In this document: positions 35,631 to 44,755 of the stretch, in pieces
Numbering within the stretch: position 1 is the first letter of the stretch
Layout: every line of letters starts with the position of its first letter
Source of the DNA: Natronorubrum thiooxidans
Lineage (GTDB): Archaea > Halobacteriota > Halobacteria > Halobacteriales > Natrialbaceae
Direction: 5' to 3'
Length of the DNA stretch: 64,000 nucleotides
NCBI RefSeq assembly: GCF_900156475.1
Contig: NZ_FTNR01000006.1
Span: 124,001-188,000 of the forward strand
The notes under the pieces: model-generated
The model's database searches: none
What the model was told of the DNA's origin: nothing
Seen by the model: only the letters and a program-made list of their open reading frames with translations
Position numbers and translations under genes: made by a program

Positions 35631-37388
35631 TTATCGTTCCCGTCGCAGTCGGGCGACGACGAACTCACGGTCGACCTTCGCGAGGAACGAGCCGAGCTTC
35701 GGTCCCTGGGAGTCGTCGAAAAAGAGCCGGTAGCCCGCACTGAAGAACTCGCCCACGTCGACGTCGTGGCGTCTGGCCGTCTCGTAGATCTCGCCCTGGA
35801 TCTCCTCGGGTTCGTGGCCCGCCTCGATGAAGTCCGCGAGGTCTGCGAGTGCGTCCTCGGTCGCCTCGTCGAACTCGTGATCCGGAATCTCGGCACGCTT
35901 GAGTTCGTAATCGAACTCGTTTTCCGTCCGTCGGGCCCAGTTGCGGGCCTGTTCGACGCGCTCGAGCGCGCCCTCGATCGCCCACTCGGGGGCGTCGTCG
36001 GGAATGTGGCCCTCGCGGCGAGCGATCTCCTCGCGCAAGTCTGGGTCGTCAGTCATCCCCAGCACCGCAGCGAAGGTGTAGGGCAGTCGAACGCGCTCTT
36101 CTCGCGGTTCCTCGACCACGAGCGGGTACACTCGTTTCGCGAACGCCGTCTCGTCCTCGCTGGCGTCGATCTCGTCGAAGTAGATCGCCTCGAGGCGGTC
36201 GAACTCGTCGACCAGTTGGTCGAGGCGCTCGATGCTGAAGTCTCGAGCCTTTGACGGATCCTTGGCAAAGAAGTAGCGCAGGACCTCCGGCTCTAAGAGT
36301 TCGAGCACGTCCGAGACGAGGATGACGTTGCCAGCCGACGACGAGAACGGCTCGCCGTCGAGGGTAAACCACTCGTAAACCATCGGGACAGGCGGCTCGA
36401 TCTCGAGGACGTTACGCGCGACGTCCTGGCCGCTGGGCCAGGAGCCCTCTGCGTGGTCCTTGCCAAAGGGCTCGAAGTCGACGCCCAGTACTTGCCACTG
36501 GGCGGGCCACTCGAAGCGCCAGGGCATCTTGCCCTCGCGCAGGGTCGCGGTCCCCTCGTGCCCACAGCCGTTGATCGTCTGGTCGCCGGCATCCATGTCG
36601 GTACACTCGTACTCGACGATCGGCGGTTCAGCATCCAGATCGACGCCAGTAACGGTCTCGGTAACCTTGCCACACTCAGCACAGATCGGATTGAACGGGA
36701 CGTAGTCCTCGTCGACCTTGTCCTGGTACGCGGCGAGGACCTCGCGGGCGCGATCCTGATTCTCGAGGACAAATCGGGTCACATCCTCGAGATCGCCGTT
36801 CTCGTACAGTTCCGTGTTCGAGACCAGTTCGATCGGGACGTCGAGCGCGTCGGCGCTGTCCTGGATGATCGTCGAGAAGTGGTCGCCATACGAGTCACAG
36901 CAGCCGAAGGGGTCCGGAATGTCGGTATAGGGTGCGCCGAGGTTGCGCCCGAGCGCGCCCGCATCGACCTCGCCGAGATCGACGAGGGTCCCCTCGAGAT
37001 CACAGAGCGTCCGCGGGAGTCCACGCAGCGGGTCGCGGTCGTCGGCAGTAAAGACCTGCCGAACGTCGTGGCCGCGCTCGCGCAGGACGGTGGCGACGTA
37101 GTAGCCGCGCATGATCTCATTGACGTTCCCGAGGTGGGGGACGCCAGAGGGAGAGATGCCGCCTTTGACGACGATCGGCTCGTCGGGGTCCTTGCTCGCG
37201 GGTCGTTCCTCCCCGCTCGTCCCCTCCGTGGCCTCCCGACGGTCGGCCACGCGCTCCTCGACTCGATCCGCGACGGTATCCGCCCAGAAGGCGTGACGCG
37301 TGTCGTCGCTGTCCTCGCGTTGGAGGGTGTAGGGACTCTCGACGTCCCGATCGGCCGGAGACTCCGACGCGTCGTCGTTGCTACTCAT
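35631..37388 (-). CDS. lysS: class I lysyl-tRNA synthetase
   Basis: A 585-aa class I (archaeal) LysRS that charges tRNA-Lys. The HIGH motif is SPSGVPHLGNVNEIM. The second signature reads GEPFSSSAGNVILVSD, without the Lys of a canonical KMSKS. A zinc-ribbon-like CAECGKVTETV...GCGHEGTA insert is present. The start ATG overlaps the 3' end of pyrH by 8 bp, so the genes are co-translated. The longer upstream frame is a shadow of pyrH. Confidence 0.93.
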   Translation of the reverse strand: MSSNDDASESPADRDVESPYTLQREDSDDTRHAFWADTVADRVEERVADRREATEGTSGEERPASKDPDEPIVVKGGISPSGVPHLGNVNEIMRGYYVATVLRERGHDVRQVFTADDRDPLRGLPRTLCDLEGTLVDLGEVDAGALGRNLGAPYTDIPDPFGCCDSYGDHFSTIIQDSADALDVPIELVSNTELYENGDLEDVTRFVLENQDRAREVLAAYQDKVDEDYVPFNPICAECGKVTETVTGVDLDAEPPIVEYECTDMDAGDQTINGCGHEGTATLREGKMPWRFEWPAQWQVLGVDFEPFGKDHAEGSWPSGQDVARNVLEIEPPVPMVYEWFTLDGEPFSSSAGNVILVSDVLELLEPEVLRYFFAKDPSKARDFSIERLDQLVDEFDRLEAIYFDEIDASEDETAFAKRVYPLVVEEPREERVRLPYTFAAVLGMTDDPDLREEIARREGHIPDDAPEWAIEGALERVEQARNWARRTENEFDYELKRAEIPDHEFDEATEDALADLADFIEAGHEPEEIQGEIYETARRHDVDVGEFFSAGYRLFFDDSQGPKLGSFLAKVDREFVVARLRRER

Positions 37389-38109
37389 CTTCGTTCTGTG
37401 CCCAGTAGGTCGGCTCCTCGCCGGCCCCCTCGGGGATGATGTCGGTTCCCTCGTGGTCGCCGTATCGAACCGCACGCGAGATCCGTTCGGGATCGGTGCC
37501 GTCGAGGACGATCGTTCGCATTCCCGAGCGCTGGATGACTTTCGCCGCCAGCAGGTCCACCGGGGACGAAGCTCCAGCATTCATCTCGAGGTCGGCGATG
37601 ACGTCGACGAGTTCCGTCGCGGAGAGCTCCGCAAACTTCGTCGCGTCGGCGTTTTCGTTCGGATCGTCGCTGTAGACGCCCGGCACGCTCGTCGCGTAGA
37701 CGAGCAGGTCGGCGTCGACGTACTCGGCGAGGGCGGCACCGACGGCGTCGGTGGTCTGGGCCGGGGCAACCCCGCCCATGACACAGACGTCGCCGCGGCG
37801 AAGCGCCTCGCCGGCCTCGTCGTAGTCCTTCGCCGGTGCCGTCACCGAATCTTCGTTCAGTGCGGTGATCAACAGGCGCGCGTTGAGCCGTGTGACGTCG
37901 ATCCCCAACTGATCGAGTTCGATTTCGTTTGCCCCCAGATTACGAGCGGCACCGATATACTCACGCGCGACACCACCACCCCCGACGACGGCACCGACAC
38001 GACAGCCATCCTCGACGAGGTCTTCGATGACGGCGGCGTGTTCAGCGACCCGATCGGCCCCGGGTTCGGGTACGAGCACACTTCCGCCGATAGAAACGAC
38101 CACTTTCAT
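37381..38109 (-). CDS. pyrH: UMP kinase (archaeal PyrH)
   Basis: A 242-aa amino-acid-kinase-fold uridylate kinase phosphorylating UMP to UDP. KVVVSIGGSVLVPEPGADRV is the phosphate-binding N-terminus, VVGGGGVAREYIGAARNLG the nucleotide loop, VYATSVPGVYSDDPN the acceptor region, and MNAGASSPVDLLAAKVIQRSG the C-terminal active-site loop. The start MKVVVS is at the family's usual position. lysS follows with an 8-bp overlap, a pyrH-lysS operon. Confidence 0.93.
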   Translation of the reverse strand: MKVVVSIGGSVLVPEPGADRVAEHAAVIEDLVEDGCRVGAVVGGGGVAREYIGAARNLGANEIELDQLGIDVTRLNARLLITALNEDSVTAPAKDYDEAGEALRRGDVCVMGGVAPAQTTDAVGAALAEYVDADLLVYATSVPGVYSDDPNENADATKFAELSATELVDVIADLEMNAGASSPVDLLAAKVIQRSGMRTIVLDGTDPERISRAVRYGDHEGTDIIPEGAGEEPTYWAQNEDE

Positions 38110-38190
38110 GCTACAGCGGTGTAACCGCGAGCCAATCTTAAGGGTTGCCAACTGGCTGGAACCACGCGAGTCGTTTCACCACGGGGCAGA

Positions 38191-39231
38191 TTATCTACCG
38201 ATTGGAAGGACGAGCGCGTCGCCATCGCGGTCGAACTCGGTTTCGAACGGCTCGGACAGTTCTCGCATCCGCTCGCGGGACCACTCGGCTGCACCCTGAC
38301 TCGCCTCGTGGACCGCACAGTCGTCGATCTCGGTCGGGTGCAGTCGCAGTTCGGTCGGCGTTCCGTCGCTCGTCACCGACAGATCGAACAGAAACCCGCG
38401 ATCGTTTCGCAACTCAGGCCCAACCGCGTAGTCGTCGACGAAATCGCCCGCATCGTAGATGATCGGCGCTCCCTCGTAGACCTCGAGTCCCTGAAACACG
38501 TGGGCGCTATGGCCGTGGAGCAGATCGACGCCCTCGTCGATCAGCCACCGGGCAAACGCCTGAAACGAGTCCGGCGGCTCCGTGACCATGTTCGGCCCCC
38601 AGTGCAGCGAGGCGACCAGCAGATCGGGATCGCTCTCGTGTGCTCGCTCGAGCGCCTCCCGGACGCGCTGGCGTGTCGCTTCGTGTTCGACGCCGTCGTC
38701 GGACGCAGTCCGGTTGCTCGAGTCGTGTCGCCAGTCGTCGAGCTCGATCCAGGCCGTTCCCGGCGAGTCCTCGTCGGCTGCGTACTCCGGCGTGTTGTCG
38801 GTCAGTGAGACGACGGCAACGCTGAGGTCGCCGACCGAGAACACTGCCGGCTCGAGCGCCTCGTCGATCGTCTTGCCGGCCCCGGAACGGGCGATGCCTG
38901 CCGCGTCGAGGTGCTCGAGCGTGTCGCGCAAGGCGACCGCCTCGTAGTCGAGCACGTGATTGTTCGCGAGCGCACAGCAGTCGACACCAGCACGCTCGAG
39001 CGCGGGAATCGCCCAGTCTGGATCGGCACGGAAATGAAACGGGCGATGGGTTCGTTGCCACTCCTGACCGCGGGTCGAAAGCACACACTCGAGGTTGATC
39101 ACGAGGCCGTCGAGTTCACGGAGTCGCTCGAGGACGGACCCCCAGACGGCATCGACGGCGCGGTTGCGCTGTCGCTGATCGACCAGCCGACCGAGCATGA
39201 CGTCGCCGGTAAAGCCGATATGGTGTGGCAT
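38191..39231 (-). CDS. CapA-like metallophosphatase-type protein
   Basis: A 346-aa protein of the CapA/PgsA family (PF09587, poly-gamma-glutamate capsule). MPHHIGFTGDVMLGRLVD gives the GDxxL metal motif, INLECVLS and ALANNHVLDYEAVAL the NNH motif, SLHWGPNMVTEP and HGHSAHVFQGLEVYEG the His motifs. Some members act in capsule export, others as phosphohydrolases, and no signal peptide is visible here. It is divergent to moaE. Function is an inference. Confidence 0.85.
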   Translation of the reverse strand: MPHHIGFTGDVMLGRLVDQRQRNRAVDAVWGSVLERLRELDGLVINLECVLSTRGQEWQRTHRPFHFRADPDWAIPALERAGVDCCALANNHVLDYEAVALRDTLEHLDAAGIARSGAGKTIDEALEPAVFSVGDLSVAVVSLTDNTPEYAADEDSPGTAWIELDDWRHDSSNRTASDDGVEHEATRQRVREALERAHESDPDLLVASLHWGPNMVTEPPDSFQAFARWLIDEGVDLLHGHSAHVFQGLEVYEGAPIIYDAGDFVDDYAVGPELRNDRGFLFDLSVTSDGTPTELRLHPTEIDDCAVHEASQGAAEWSRERMRELSEPFETEFDRDGDALVLPIGR

Positions 39232-39339
39232 AGCGACATCGTCACGACGCAGGTGCAAAATCCCCCATCGGCGAGAAGCACACGGCGAACGATGCTGGAC
39301 GTCGACAGCTACAAAGTCCGACGTCACCATATCTCAGCC

Positions 39340-40167
39340 ATGCACGTACTCGGTATTCTCGACCACGGCACACGCGGCGACACACTCGAACGAGTCGTCG
39401 ACCGAACCGTCGATCGGCTCACACAGGAGGGCCGTGTCGGTGTTATCAGATACGACGCCACCATCGCAGACGGAATGCACACCCACGAACCGACGGCCGT
39501 CGGCGGCGATGTCATCTACGACCTCGGTGCCGACGGCGACTGGACCGCCACCGGGACGGGGATGGACGTCACGGACGCGCTCGATGGACTGACACCGACC
39601 TGTGATTATGCGGTCGTCGTCGGCGTTGCCGACCTTCGGTACCCGAAACTCGTCGTCGGTTCGAGCGATGTCGAGGACGACGACGTCATTGCAGCCGTCG
39701 ACACACCCGGCGAACTCGATGTCGAGGCCGTCGTCACCGCCCTTACGGAGACGGAACCCCACGAAACACTCGAGTCGCTGGTCGATCAGGTCAAGCGGTC
39801 ACCGACGGCGGATCGGGCGGGTGCGATCGCGACGTTTACCGGCCGAGTCCGCGCGAAAGACGACGACGACGACGCGCGCACACAGTATCTCGAGTTCGAA
39901 AAGTACGAGGGCGTCGCAGACGAGCGAATGGCCGCCCTCGAGGCGGATCTCGAGGCCCGCGACGGCGTACTCGAGGTCGAACTCTACCACCGGACCGGTG
40001 TCGTCGCCGATGGCGAAGATATCGTCTTCGTTGTCGTCCTCGCCGGCCATCGCGAGGAGGCGTTTCGAACCGTCGAAGACGGAATCAATCGGCTGAAAGA
40101 CGAAGTGCCGCTGTTCAAAAAGGAAGTCACGGTCGACGACGAGTTCTGGGTTCACGACCGCCCCTGA
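39340..40167 (+). CDS. moaE: MoaE (molybdopterin synthase large subunit) with N-terminal MobB-like domain
   Basis: A 275-aa fusion. The N-terminal ~140 residues (MHVLGILDHGTRGDTLERV, CDYAVVVGVADLRYPKLVVG) resemble a MobB-type domain that usually handles molybdenum cofactor nucleotides. The C-terminal ~130 are MoaE: GAIATFTGRVRAK, LEFEKYEGVADERMAALE, VELYHRTGVVADGEDIVFVV, AGHREEAFRTVEDGINRLKD, PLFKKEVTVDDEFWV. It makes the molybdopterin dithiolene with MoaD. Start at MHVLGI. Confidence 0.87.
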   Translation: MHVLGILDHGTRGDTLERVVDRTVDRLTQEGRVGVIRYDATIADGMHTHEPTAVGGDVIYDLGADGDWTATGTGMDVTDALDGLTPTCDYAVVVGVADLRYPKLVVGSSDVEDDDVIAAVDTPGELDVEAVVTALTETEPHETLESLVDQVKRSPTADRAGAIATFTGRVRAKDDDDDARTQYLEFEKYEGVADERMAALEADLEARDGVLEVELYHRTGVVADGEDIVFVVVLAGHREEAFRTVEDGINRLKDEVPLFKKEVTVDDEFWVHDRP

Positions 40168-40422
40168 GGGATTTGTTCGCCGAGATCTCGTTCAAAATAG
40201 GTCATCAATCACGAAAAAAGACAGTCCAGTCACAATGAATATTTAGACACCGATAATAGATTAGAACGAGTTATAAAACGTCTAACAGTCTCTCGAGCGA
40301 CAGTAAAGAGTCAGATAAACACGGATAAAACGGTGGTTACCCCCCAGATTGCTGAACGCAAATGAAACGCCACTAACCATCCTTGCTTTATAACATATCT
40401 CCCCCACAAAGAGCAACTGTCG
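40168..40422. other. AT-rich intergenic region
   Basis: A gene-free stretch that is clearly richer in A+T than its surroundings (for example aatgaatatttagacaccg and gagttataaaacg). No ORF or strong repeat is visible. It carries the promoter for the next gene at its right end. It may be a patch of acquired or relaxed DNA. Confidence 0.5.
40387..40394 (+). promoter_or_regulatory. TATA box of the 79-aa gene
   Basis: tttataac lies about 32 nt before the ATG at 40423 at the edge of the AT-rich spacer, so transcription probably starts a few nucleotides before the start codon. Confidence 0.55.
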
Positions 40423-40662
40423 ATGAGCACTACAGCCCACCCCTCCACGGAAAGCAAGGAACACCGCCTGAAACGCTACCTGCGCAACCGCGCAGCAGAC
40501 GGTGAACTGTACTTCAAAGGCAAGTTCATCGCAGACGACGTCGGGATGTCCCCCAAAGAGATCGGCGCGTTGATGGTCAAGCTCTCGGAGTCGGCAACCG
40601 AACTCGAGATCGAGAAGTGGTCGTACACGAGCGCGACCACGTGGCGCGTCGAACCGGTGTGA
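40423..40662 (+). CDS. small HTH-like haloarchaeal protein (possibly DUF7123)
   Basis: A 79-aa protein. Residues about 16-65 (EHRLKRYLRNRAADGELYFK, FIADDVGMSPKEIGALMVKL) look like a helix-turn-helix: helix, ELYFKGKFIADDVG, recognition helix SPKEIGALM. It resembles haloarchaeal DUF7123 (from memory). A strong TATA box precedes it. Probably a small DNA-binding regulator. Confidence 0.65.
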   Translation: MSTTAHPSTESKEHRLKRYLRNRAADGELYFKGKFIADDVGMSPKEIGALMVKLSESATELEIEKWSYTSATTWRVEPV

Positions 40663-40816
40663 TCGTCCCCCGTCGTGCCGGCGCGTTCGAAATCGCCATC
40701 CGGCACACGTTCTAACTAGTTTCTAACAATATCGTAGCATACGCTCTGCTGGACGGCAGTTCCAGTACAACCCGACCCATCAGGAGTTGGGATAAGACAC
40801 AGGGACAGCAGGCCGT

Positions 40817-40902
40817 CTCATACGGTTTACTGTAGTCAATTACCGCCGATCGCCGACCCGTTCTGGCGATCGGCGATAAATAGTTACAGCAATCCGTCTC
40901 AG
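40817..40902. repeat. nested inverted repeat, copy C of the catacgg element
   Basis: Outer arms: ctcatacggtttactgtag (40817-40835) and ttacagcaatccgtctcag (40884-40902). The inner stem ttaccgccgatcgcc (40840-40854) pairs with ggcgatcggcgataa (40865-40879), 14 of 15 bp. It lies in the 300-bp interval between two plus-strand genes, ahead of the promoter of the second site-2 protease. Copies C and D share tgtagtcaattaccgcc. Confidence 0.85.
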
Positions 40903-40931
40903 CCGTCGGTCGATCCTGTGGACGCAGTCGA

Positions 40932-40938
40932 TTTATAC
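40932..40938 (+). promoter_or_regulatory. TATA box of the second site-2 protease
   Basis: tttatac about 28 nt upstream of ATG 40963 supports that start over an in-frame GTG at 40918 that would lie before the promoter. Confidence 0.55.
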
Positions 40939-40962
40939 GGCGTGGTCCCTGAGTATCGAGCA

Positions 40963-42126
40963 ATGGATGACGTCGACTCGCCCGGGTTCGGATCGTCGCG
41001 GGCGGATGGCCCGTCACTCGAGGACGGCCCGCCCCTCGAGCGGATCGAATCGGTGTTTGCGATCTACGAGGTCCGAGCTGAGGACGAGCAACTGGTGTAC
41101 TACGGCGATCCGCGGGTCCATCCCGAACAGGCGATACAGGAGCTGTGGCCCGTGTTTCGGAAGGCAGGATACGAACCACAGCTGACGACCAAGTACGGCG
41201 AGTACGTCATCGTCGCCGAACCGGTCAGCCTCGGCATCGACGGGATTCCGTGGACGAACATTATCTTGTTCGTGGCCACGGTATTTTCGACACTGCTCGT
41301 CGGTGCGCTGTGGTGGTATCCGTCGATCGATCCGTTCGCTGACCCCCTCGAGATGGTCCACGCCTGGCCGTTTTCGCTCGCGATCCTCTCGGTACTAGGG
41401 ATCCACGAACTGGGCCACTACGCGTTGAGCCGGTATCACGAGGTCGACGCCTCGTTGCCGTATTTCCTCCCCGTGCCGACGATTATCGGGACAATGGGGG
41501 CAGTGATCAAGCTGAAGGGGCGGATGCCAAACCGGAAGGCGCTGTTCGATATCGGCGTCGCCGGTCCGCTGGCGGGCCTGATCGCGACGATCATCGTCGC
41601 CGTGATCGGACTCCACATGCCGCCGGTAACCGTTCCAGAGTCGATCGCCCAGCAGTCCGACGCGGGCGCAGTGCAACTCGGCATTCCACCCTTGCTCGAG
41701 TTGCTCGCGATGGCAGTCGATCAGCCGCTGTACGGTGACGATCCGACGCGAAACATCAATCCGGTCGTCATCGGTGCCTGGGTCGGCATGTTCGTCACCT
41801 TCCTCAACCTGATTCCCGTCGGCCAACTCGACGGGGGCCACATCCTCCGGGCGATGACCAGCGAGTTCTACGAAACGATCGGCGCACTCGTTCCGGCCGT
41901 CCTGTTCGGTCTCGCCGCCTACCTCTATTACGTCGGCGGCTACGGCCTCCAAACGGTGTTCATCTGGGTGTTCTGGGGGCTCCTGGCGATGGTGCTCGCC
42001 TCGGCGGGGGCAGCACACCCGGTCGCCGAAGAACAACTGGGAACCTGGCGGTTTATCGTCGGTATCGTGACGTTCGGGCTCGGGCTACTCTGTTTCATGC
42101 CAGTGCCGCTCGAAGTCATCCAGTAA
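40963..42126 (+). CDS. site-2 protease family membrane metallopeptidase (M50)
   Basis: A 387-aa membrane protease. A cytosolic N-terminus (1-95) precedes about seven to eight helices. The zinc site HELGH is at 148-152, and the second motif LNLIPVGQLDGGHILRAM supplies the Asp ligand. LPYFLPVPTIIGTMGAVIKLKGRMPNRKALFDIGVAGPLAG is characteristic of the archaeal/plant EGY-type branch, which has no PDZ domain. It probably cleaves membrane-spanning proteins. Convergent to thiL. Confidence 0.9.
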   Translation: MDDVDSPGFGSSRADGPSLEDGPPLERIESVFAIYEVRAEDEQLVYYGDPRVHPEQAIQELWPVFRKAGYEPQLTTKYGEYVIVAEPVSLGIDGIPWTNIILFVATVFSTLLVGALWWYPSIDPFADPLEMVHAWPFSLAILSVLGIHELGHYALSRYHEVDASLPYFLPVPTIIGTMGAVIKLKGRMPNRKALFDIGVAGPLAGLIATIIVAVIGLHMPPVTVPESIAQQSDAGAVQLGIPPLLELLAMAVDQPLYGDDPTRNINPVVIGAWVGMFVTFLNLIPVGQLDGGHILRAMTSEFYETIGALVPAVLFGLAAYLYYVGGYGLQTVFIWVFWGLLAMVLASAGAAHPVAEEQLGTWRFIVGIVTFGLGLLCFMPVPLEVIQ

Positions 42127-42144
42127 CGAGTACGCACACTGGAG

Positions 42145-43032
42145 CTATCCACCGTGGGTGAAGCCCCGATCCGCGAGTGGCTCGCCGTCCAGCGTGATCC
42201 CGTGGCCAGGGTCCGTAACCTGCCCGATCACCGAACAGTCGATGTCGATCGCCGACTGGACGGCCTCGAGTGCCGATTCGGGCAGCGTGACGACGAGTTC
42301 GAAGTCCTCGCCGAACGTCGTCGCACGCTCGAGAACGTCATCGTCGGCAGCCACCTCCAGCAAGGCGTCGGCGATTGGCACCGAGTCGGACTCGATCGCA
42401 AACCCACAGTCGCTGGCCTCGGCAAGCTGGTGGAGCGAACGGGCGAGTCCGTCACTCGAGTCCATCATCGCCGTCGCGTGGGGAGCAAGCGCCCGCCCGG
42501 CTGCGACGCGTGGCTCGAAACGGAACAGCTCGTTTGCCCGCTCGAGGGCGGCGTCATCGCCGCGCTCAAAGAACTCGAGGGCGGCGGCGCTGCGGCCAAG
42601 TGTGCCGGTGACACAGACGAGATCACCGGCTCGAGCGCCGCTTCGGGAAACGGGGTCGTCGATGTGGCCGATGGCCGTCGTCGTCACGGTAAACTCGTCG
42701 TGGCCATCGAGATCGCCGCCGACGTATTTCGCGTCGACGCGATCACAGACATCGCGTGCGCCACGGACGAAGCCGAGCAATTCCTCGGGATCGAACTCCG
42801 GAGCGGCGTAGGCGGCGACGGCAGCCGTCGCCTCCGCACCCATTGCAGCCACGTCCGACAACGACGCACCGACGGCTCGCCAGCCTGCCGTGTAGCGGGT
42901 CGTGCCGTCGGGAAAGTCCGTCCGATCGTGGAGCATGTCCGTCGTGATCACGAGCCCGTCGATGATGGCGGCGTCGTCGCCGGCAAACTCGAGTTCGCGC
43001 GCTAAAAGCGCCAGGGCGGCGCGTTCGTCCAT
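42145..43032 (-). CDS. thiL: thiamine-monophosphate kinase
   Basis: A 295-aa ThiL, making thiamine diphosphate from thiamine monophosphate and ATP. FAGDDAAIIDGLVITTDMLHDRTDFPDG has the metal-binding Asp cluster. WRAVGASLSDVAAMGAEATA, YVGGDLDGHDEFTVTTTAIG, MMDSSDGLARSLHQLAEAS and EDFELVVTLPE match the PurM-like fold. It is divergent to rps19e. Length and motifs are complete. Confidence 0.92.
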   Translation of the reverse strand: MDERAALALLARELEFAGDDAAIIDGLVITTDMLHDRTDFPDGTTRYTAGWRAVGASLSDVAAMGAEATAAVAAYAAPEFDPEELLGFVRGARDVCDRVDAKYVGGDLDGHDEFTVTTTAIGHIDDPVSRSGARAGDLVCVTGTLGRSAAALEFFERGDDAALERANELFRFEPRVAAGRALAPHATAMMDSSDGLARSLHQLAEASDCGFAIESDSVPIADALLEVAADDDVLERATTFGEDFELVVTLPESALEAVQSAIDIDCSVIGQVTDPGHGITLDGEPLADRGFTHGG

Positions 43033-43124
43033 GCACCCTGTTTCGACTCGAGGGCGAAAAACGATGCGGGCCGAACGTGGCGAATGTGGCTTGGAGAGAC
43101 GAACGCTGAGGGCGATACGATGCT

Positions 43125-43132
43125 CTTAAATG
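43125..43132 (+). promoter_or_regulatory. TATA box of rps19e
   Basis: cttaaatg about 28 nt before ATG 43156 fits the observed start MATMYDVP and a leaderless transcript. Confidence 0.5.
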
Positions 43133-43155
43133 CCGCGGACGGGAACCACACGCCA

Positions 43156-43611
43156 ATGGCTACGATGTACGACGTTCCGGCGGACGACCTCATCGAGGCG
43201 CTCGCCGACGAACTCGAGGACCAACTCGACGAACCCGACTGGGGCAAGTTCGCAAAGACCGGTGTCGACCGCGAACTCCCACCAGAACAGGAAGACTTCT
43301 GGGCAACGCGTGCTGCAAGCCTCCTGCGCAAGGTCGCTGACCGCGGCCCTGTCGGTGTCGAACGACTCTCGACGGAGTACGGCGGTGGCAAGAACGGCTC
43401 GAACCGCTACCAGGTCGCTCCCGACAAGCGCGCCGACGGCTCGAAGAACCTGATTCGAACGATTCTCCAGCAGCTCGAAGAGGAAGACCTCGTCGAGACC
43501 GCTGAAGGTGAGGGACGCCGTATCACGCCCGAGGGACGCAGCCTGCTCGACGACACCGCCGGCGACGTTCTCGAAGACCTCGACCGTCCGGAACTCGAGC
43601 GCTACGCGTAG
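43156..43611 (+). CDS. rps19e: 30S ribosomal protein S19e
   Basis: A 151-aa ribosomal protein of the small subunit with a winged-helix fold. MATMYDVPADDLIEALADEL, WGKFAKTGVDRELPPEQEDFW, ASLLRKVADRGPVGVERLSTEY and GGGKNGSNRYQVAPDKRADGSKNLIR are conserved S19e blocks. It is followed 110 bp later by the PDCD5 homologue, the usual archaeal neighbour. Confidence 0.95.
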   Translation: MATMYDVPADDLIEALADELEDQLDEPDWGKFAKTGVDRELPPEQEDFWATRAASLLRKVADRGPVGVERLSTEYGGGKNGSNRYQVAPDKRADGSKNLIRTILQQLEEEDLVETAEGEGRRITPEGRSLLDDTAGDVLEDLDRPELERYA

Positions 43612-43721
43612 ACGACGGATTCGGAGTCCAGTTTTCACGCCGACACAACCGCAGAGAGCCGTCTGGCGTTCACGGTCGTCCGAAATCATTTTCCGCCGTG
43701 CGACGGTAGATGCGTGTAGCT

Positions 43722-44072
43722 ATGAGTGGTTCACCAGACGAGGAGAAACTCGAGGAACTCCGCCAGAAGAAGATGGAACAGCTCCAAGAACAGGCAGAGG
43801 GCCAGCAAGGCGGTGCCTCCCAGGAGGCCGCCCAGCAACAGGCCGAAGCCCAGAAAAAAGCCGTCCTGCGCCAGCACCTGACCGACGAGGCTCGCAAGCG
43901 GCTCAACACTGTCAAGATGAGCAAGCCGCAGTTCGGCGAACAGGTCGAACGACAGGTCGTCACACTCGCCCGCAGCGGTCGCATTCAGGGGAAGATCGAT
44001 GACGACAAAATGAAACAGCTCCTGCAGGAGTTAAAGCCCGACTCGAAGAGCTTCGACATCAAGCGCCGCTAA
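43722..44072 (+). CDS. PDCD5-family DNA-binding protein
   Basis: A 116-aa helical protein of the archaeal PDCD5 family. [20 protein letters not shown] is the N-terminal coiled stretch, then [40 protein letters not shown] and [20 protein letters not shown]. It binds DNA or acts as a chaperone-like partner. Its stop overlaps the next ATG by one base (TAATG). Confidence 0.92.
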   Translation: MSGSPDEEKLEELRQKKMEQLQEQAEGQQGGASQEAAQQQAEAQKKAVLRQHLTDEARKRLNTVKMSKPQFGEQVERQVVTLARSGRIQGKIDDDKMKQLLQELKPDSKSFDIKRR

Positions 44073-44668
44073 TGGAGCTCGGCGTCCTCTACAGCGGCGG
44101 CAAAGATTCGACGCTCGCGGCCCTTCTCCTCGAGGAGTTCTACGACGTAACGCTCGTCACAGCCCACTTTGGCATCAGTGACGACTGGAAACACGCCTGC
44201 GAGACCGCCGAGGCCATCGGCTTTGCGTTCGACCGGCTCGAACTCGATCCCGCAGTTGCCCACGACGCCGTCGCCCAGATCCGGGCCGACGGCTTCCCCC
44301 GCAACGGCATCCAACAGATCCACCAGCACGCCCTCGAGCGGCTGGCCCAGCGGGAGTTCGACGCCATCGCCGACGGCACCCGACGCGACGACCGGGTCCC
44401 GACGGTCTCGAGAGCCCAGGCTCAGAGCCTCGAGGATCGTCACGACATCGACTACATTGCGCCGCTGTCGGGCTTTGGCCGCACAGCCGTCGACCGGCTG
44501 GTCGAGGATCGACTTGAAGTGATTGCCGGACCGAGCGAGGAGATCGATCGGGCCGATTACGAAGCGGAATTGCGAGCGCTCATCGCCGACGAAGACGGGC
44601 ACGCGGCGATCAGAGAGCTGTTCCCGGACCACGATCAGACGTACGTCACTGGCGTTCATCGCGGCTAA
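44072..44668 (+). CDS. PP-loop ATPase-like protein (diphthine-ammonia-ligase-like fold)
   Basis: A 198-aa PP-loop (HUP) ATP pyrophosphatase. YSGGKDST (7-14) binds ATP pyrophosphate, and GFPRNGIQQIHQHALERL, DAIADGTRRDDRVPTVSRAQ and GFGRTAVDRLVED follow. It resembles a haloarchaeal alpha-hydrolase/N-type ATP family near diphthine-ammonia ligases. Activation of a carbonyl by adenylation is likely, but the substrate is unknown. One-base overlap with the PDCD5 homologue gene. Confidence 0.8.
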   Translation: MELGVLYSGGKDSTLAALLLEEFYDVTLVTAHFGISDDWKHACETAEAIGFAFDRLELDPAVAHDAVAQIRADGFPRNGIQQIHQHALERLAQREFDAIADGTRRDDRVPTVSRAQAQSLEDRHDIDYIAPLSGFGRTAVDRLVEDRLEVIAGPSEEIDRADYEAELRALIADEDGHAAIRELFPDHDQTYVTGVHRG

Positions 44669-44712
44669 GGGCCGGCAGTGATCGCCGTGTGCCGACAGTA
44701 AACGAGCAATCA

Positions 44713-44720
44713 CTAAATAA
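44713..44720 (+). promoter_or_regulatory. TATA box of hisS
   Basis: ctaaataa is about 40 nt before ATG 44756. Transcription should begin near 44742, after the alternative GTG at 44738, which supports the ATG at 44756. Confidence 0.45.
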
Positions 44721-44755
44721 CAGGATAGAAGTTCGCCGTGCCCCAATACCGGGGC

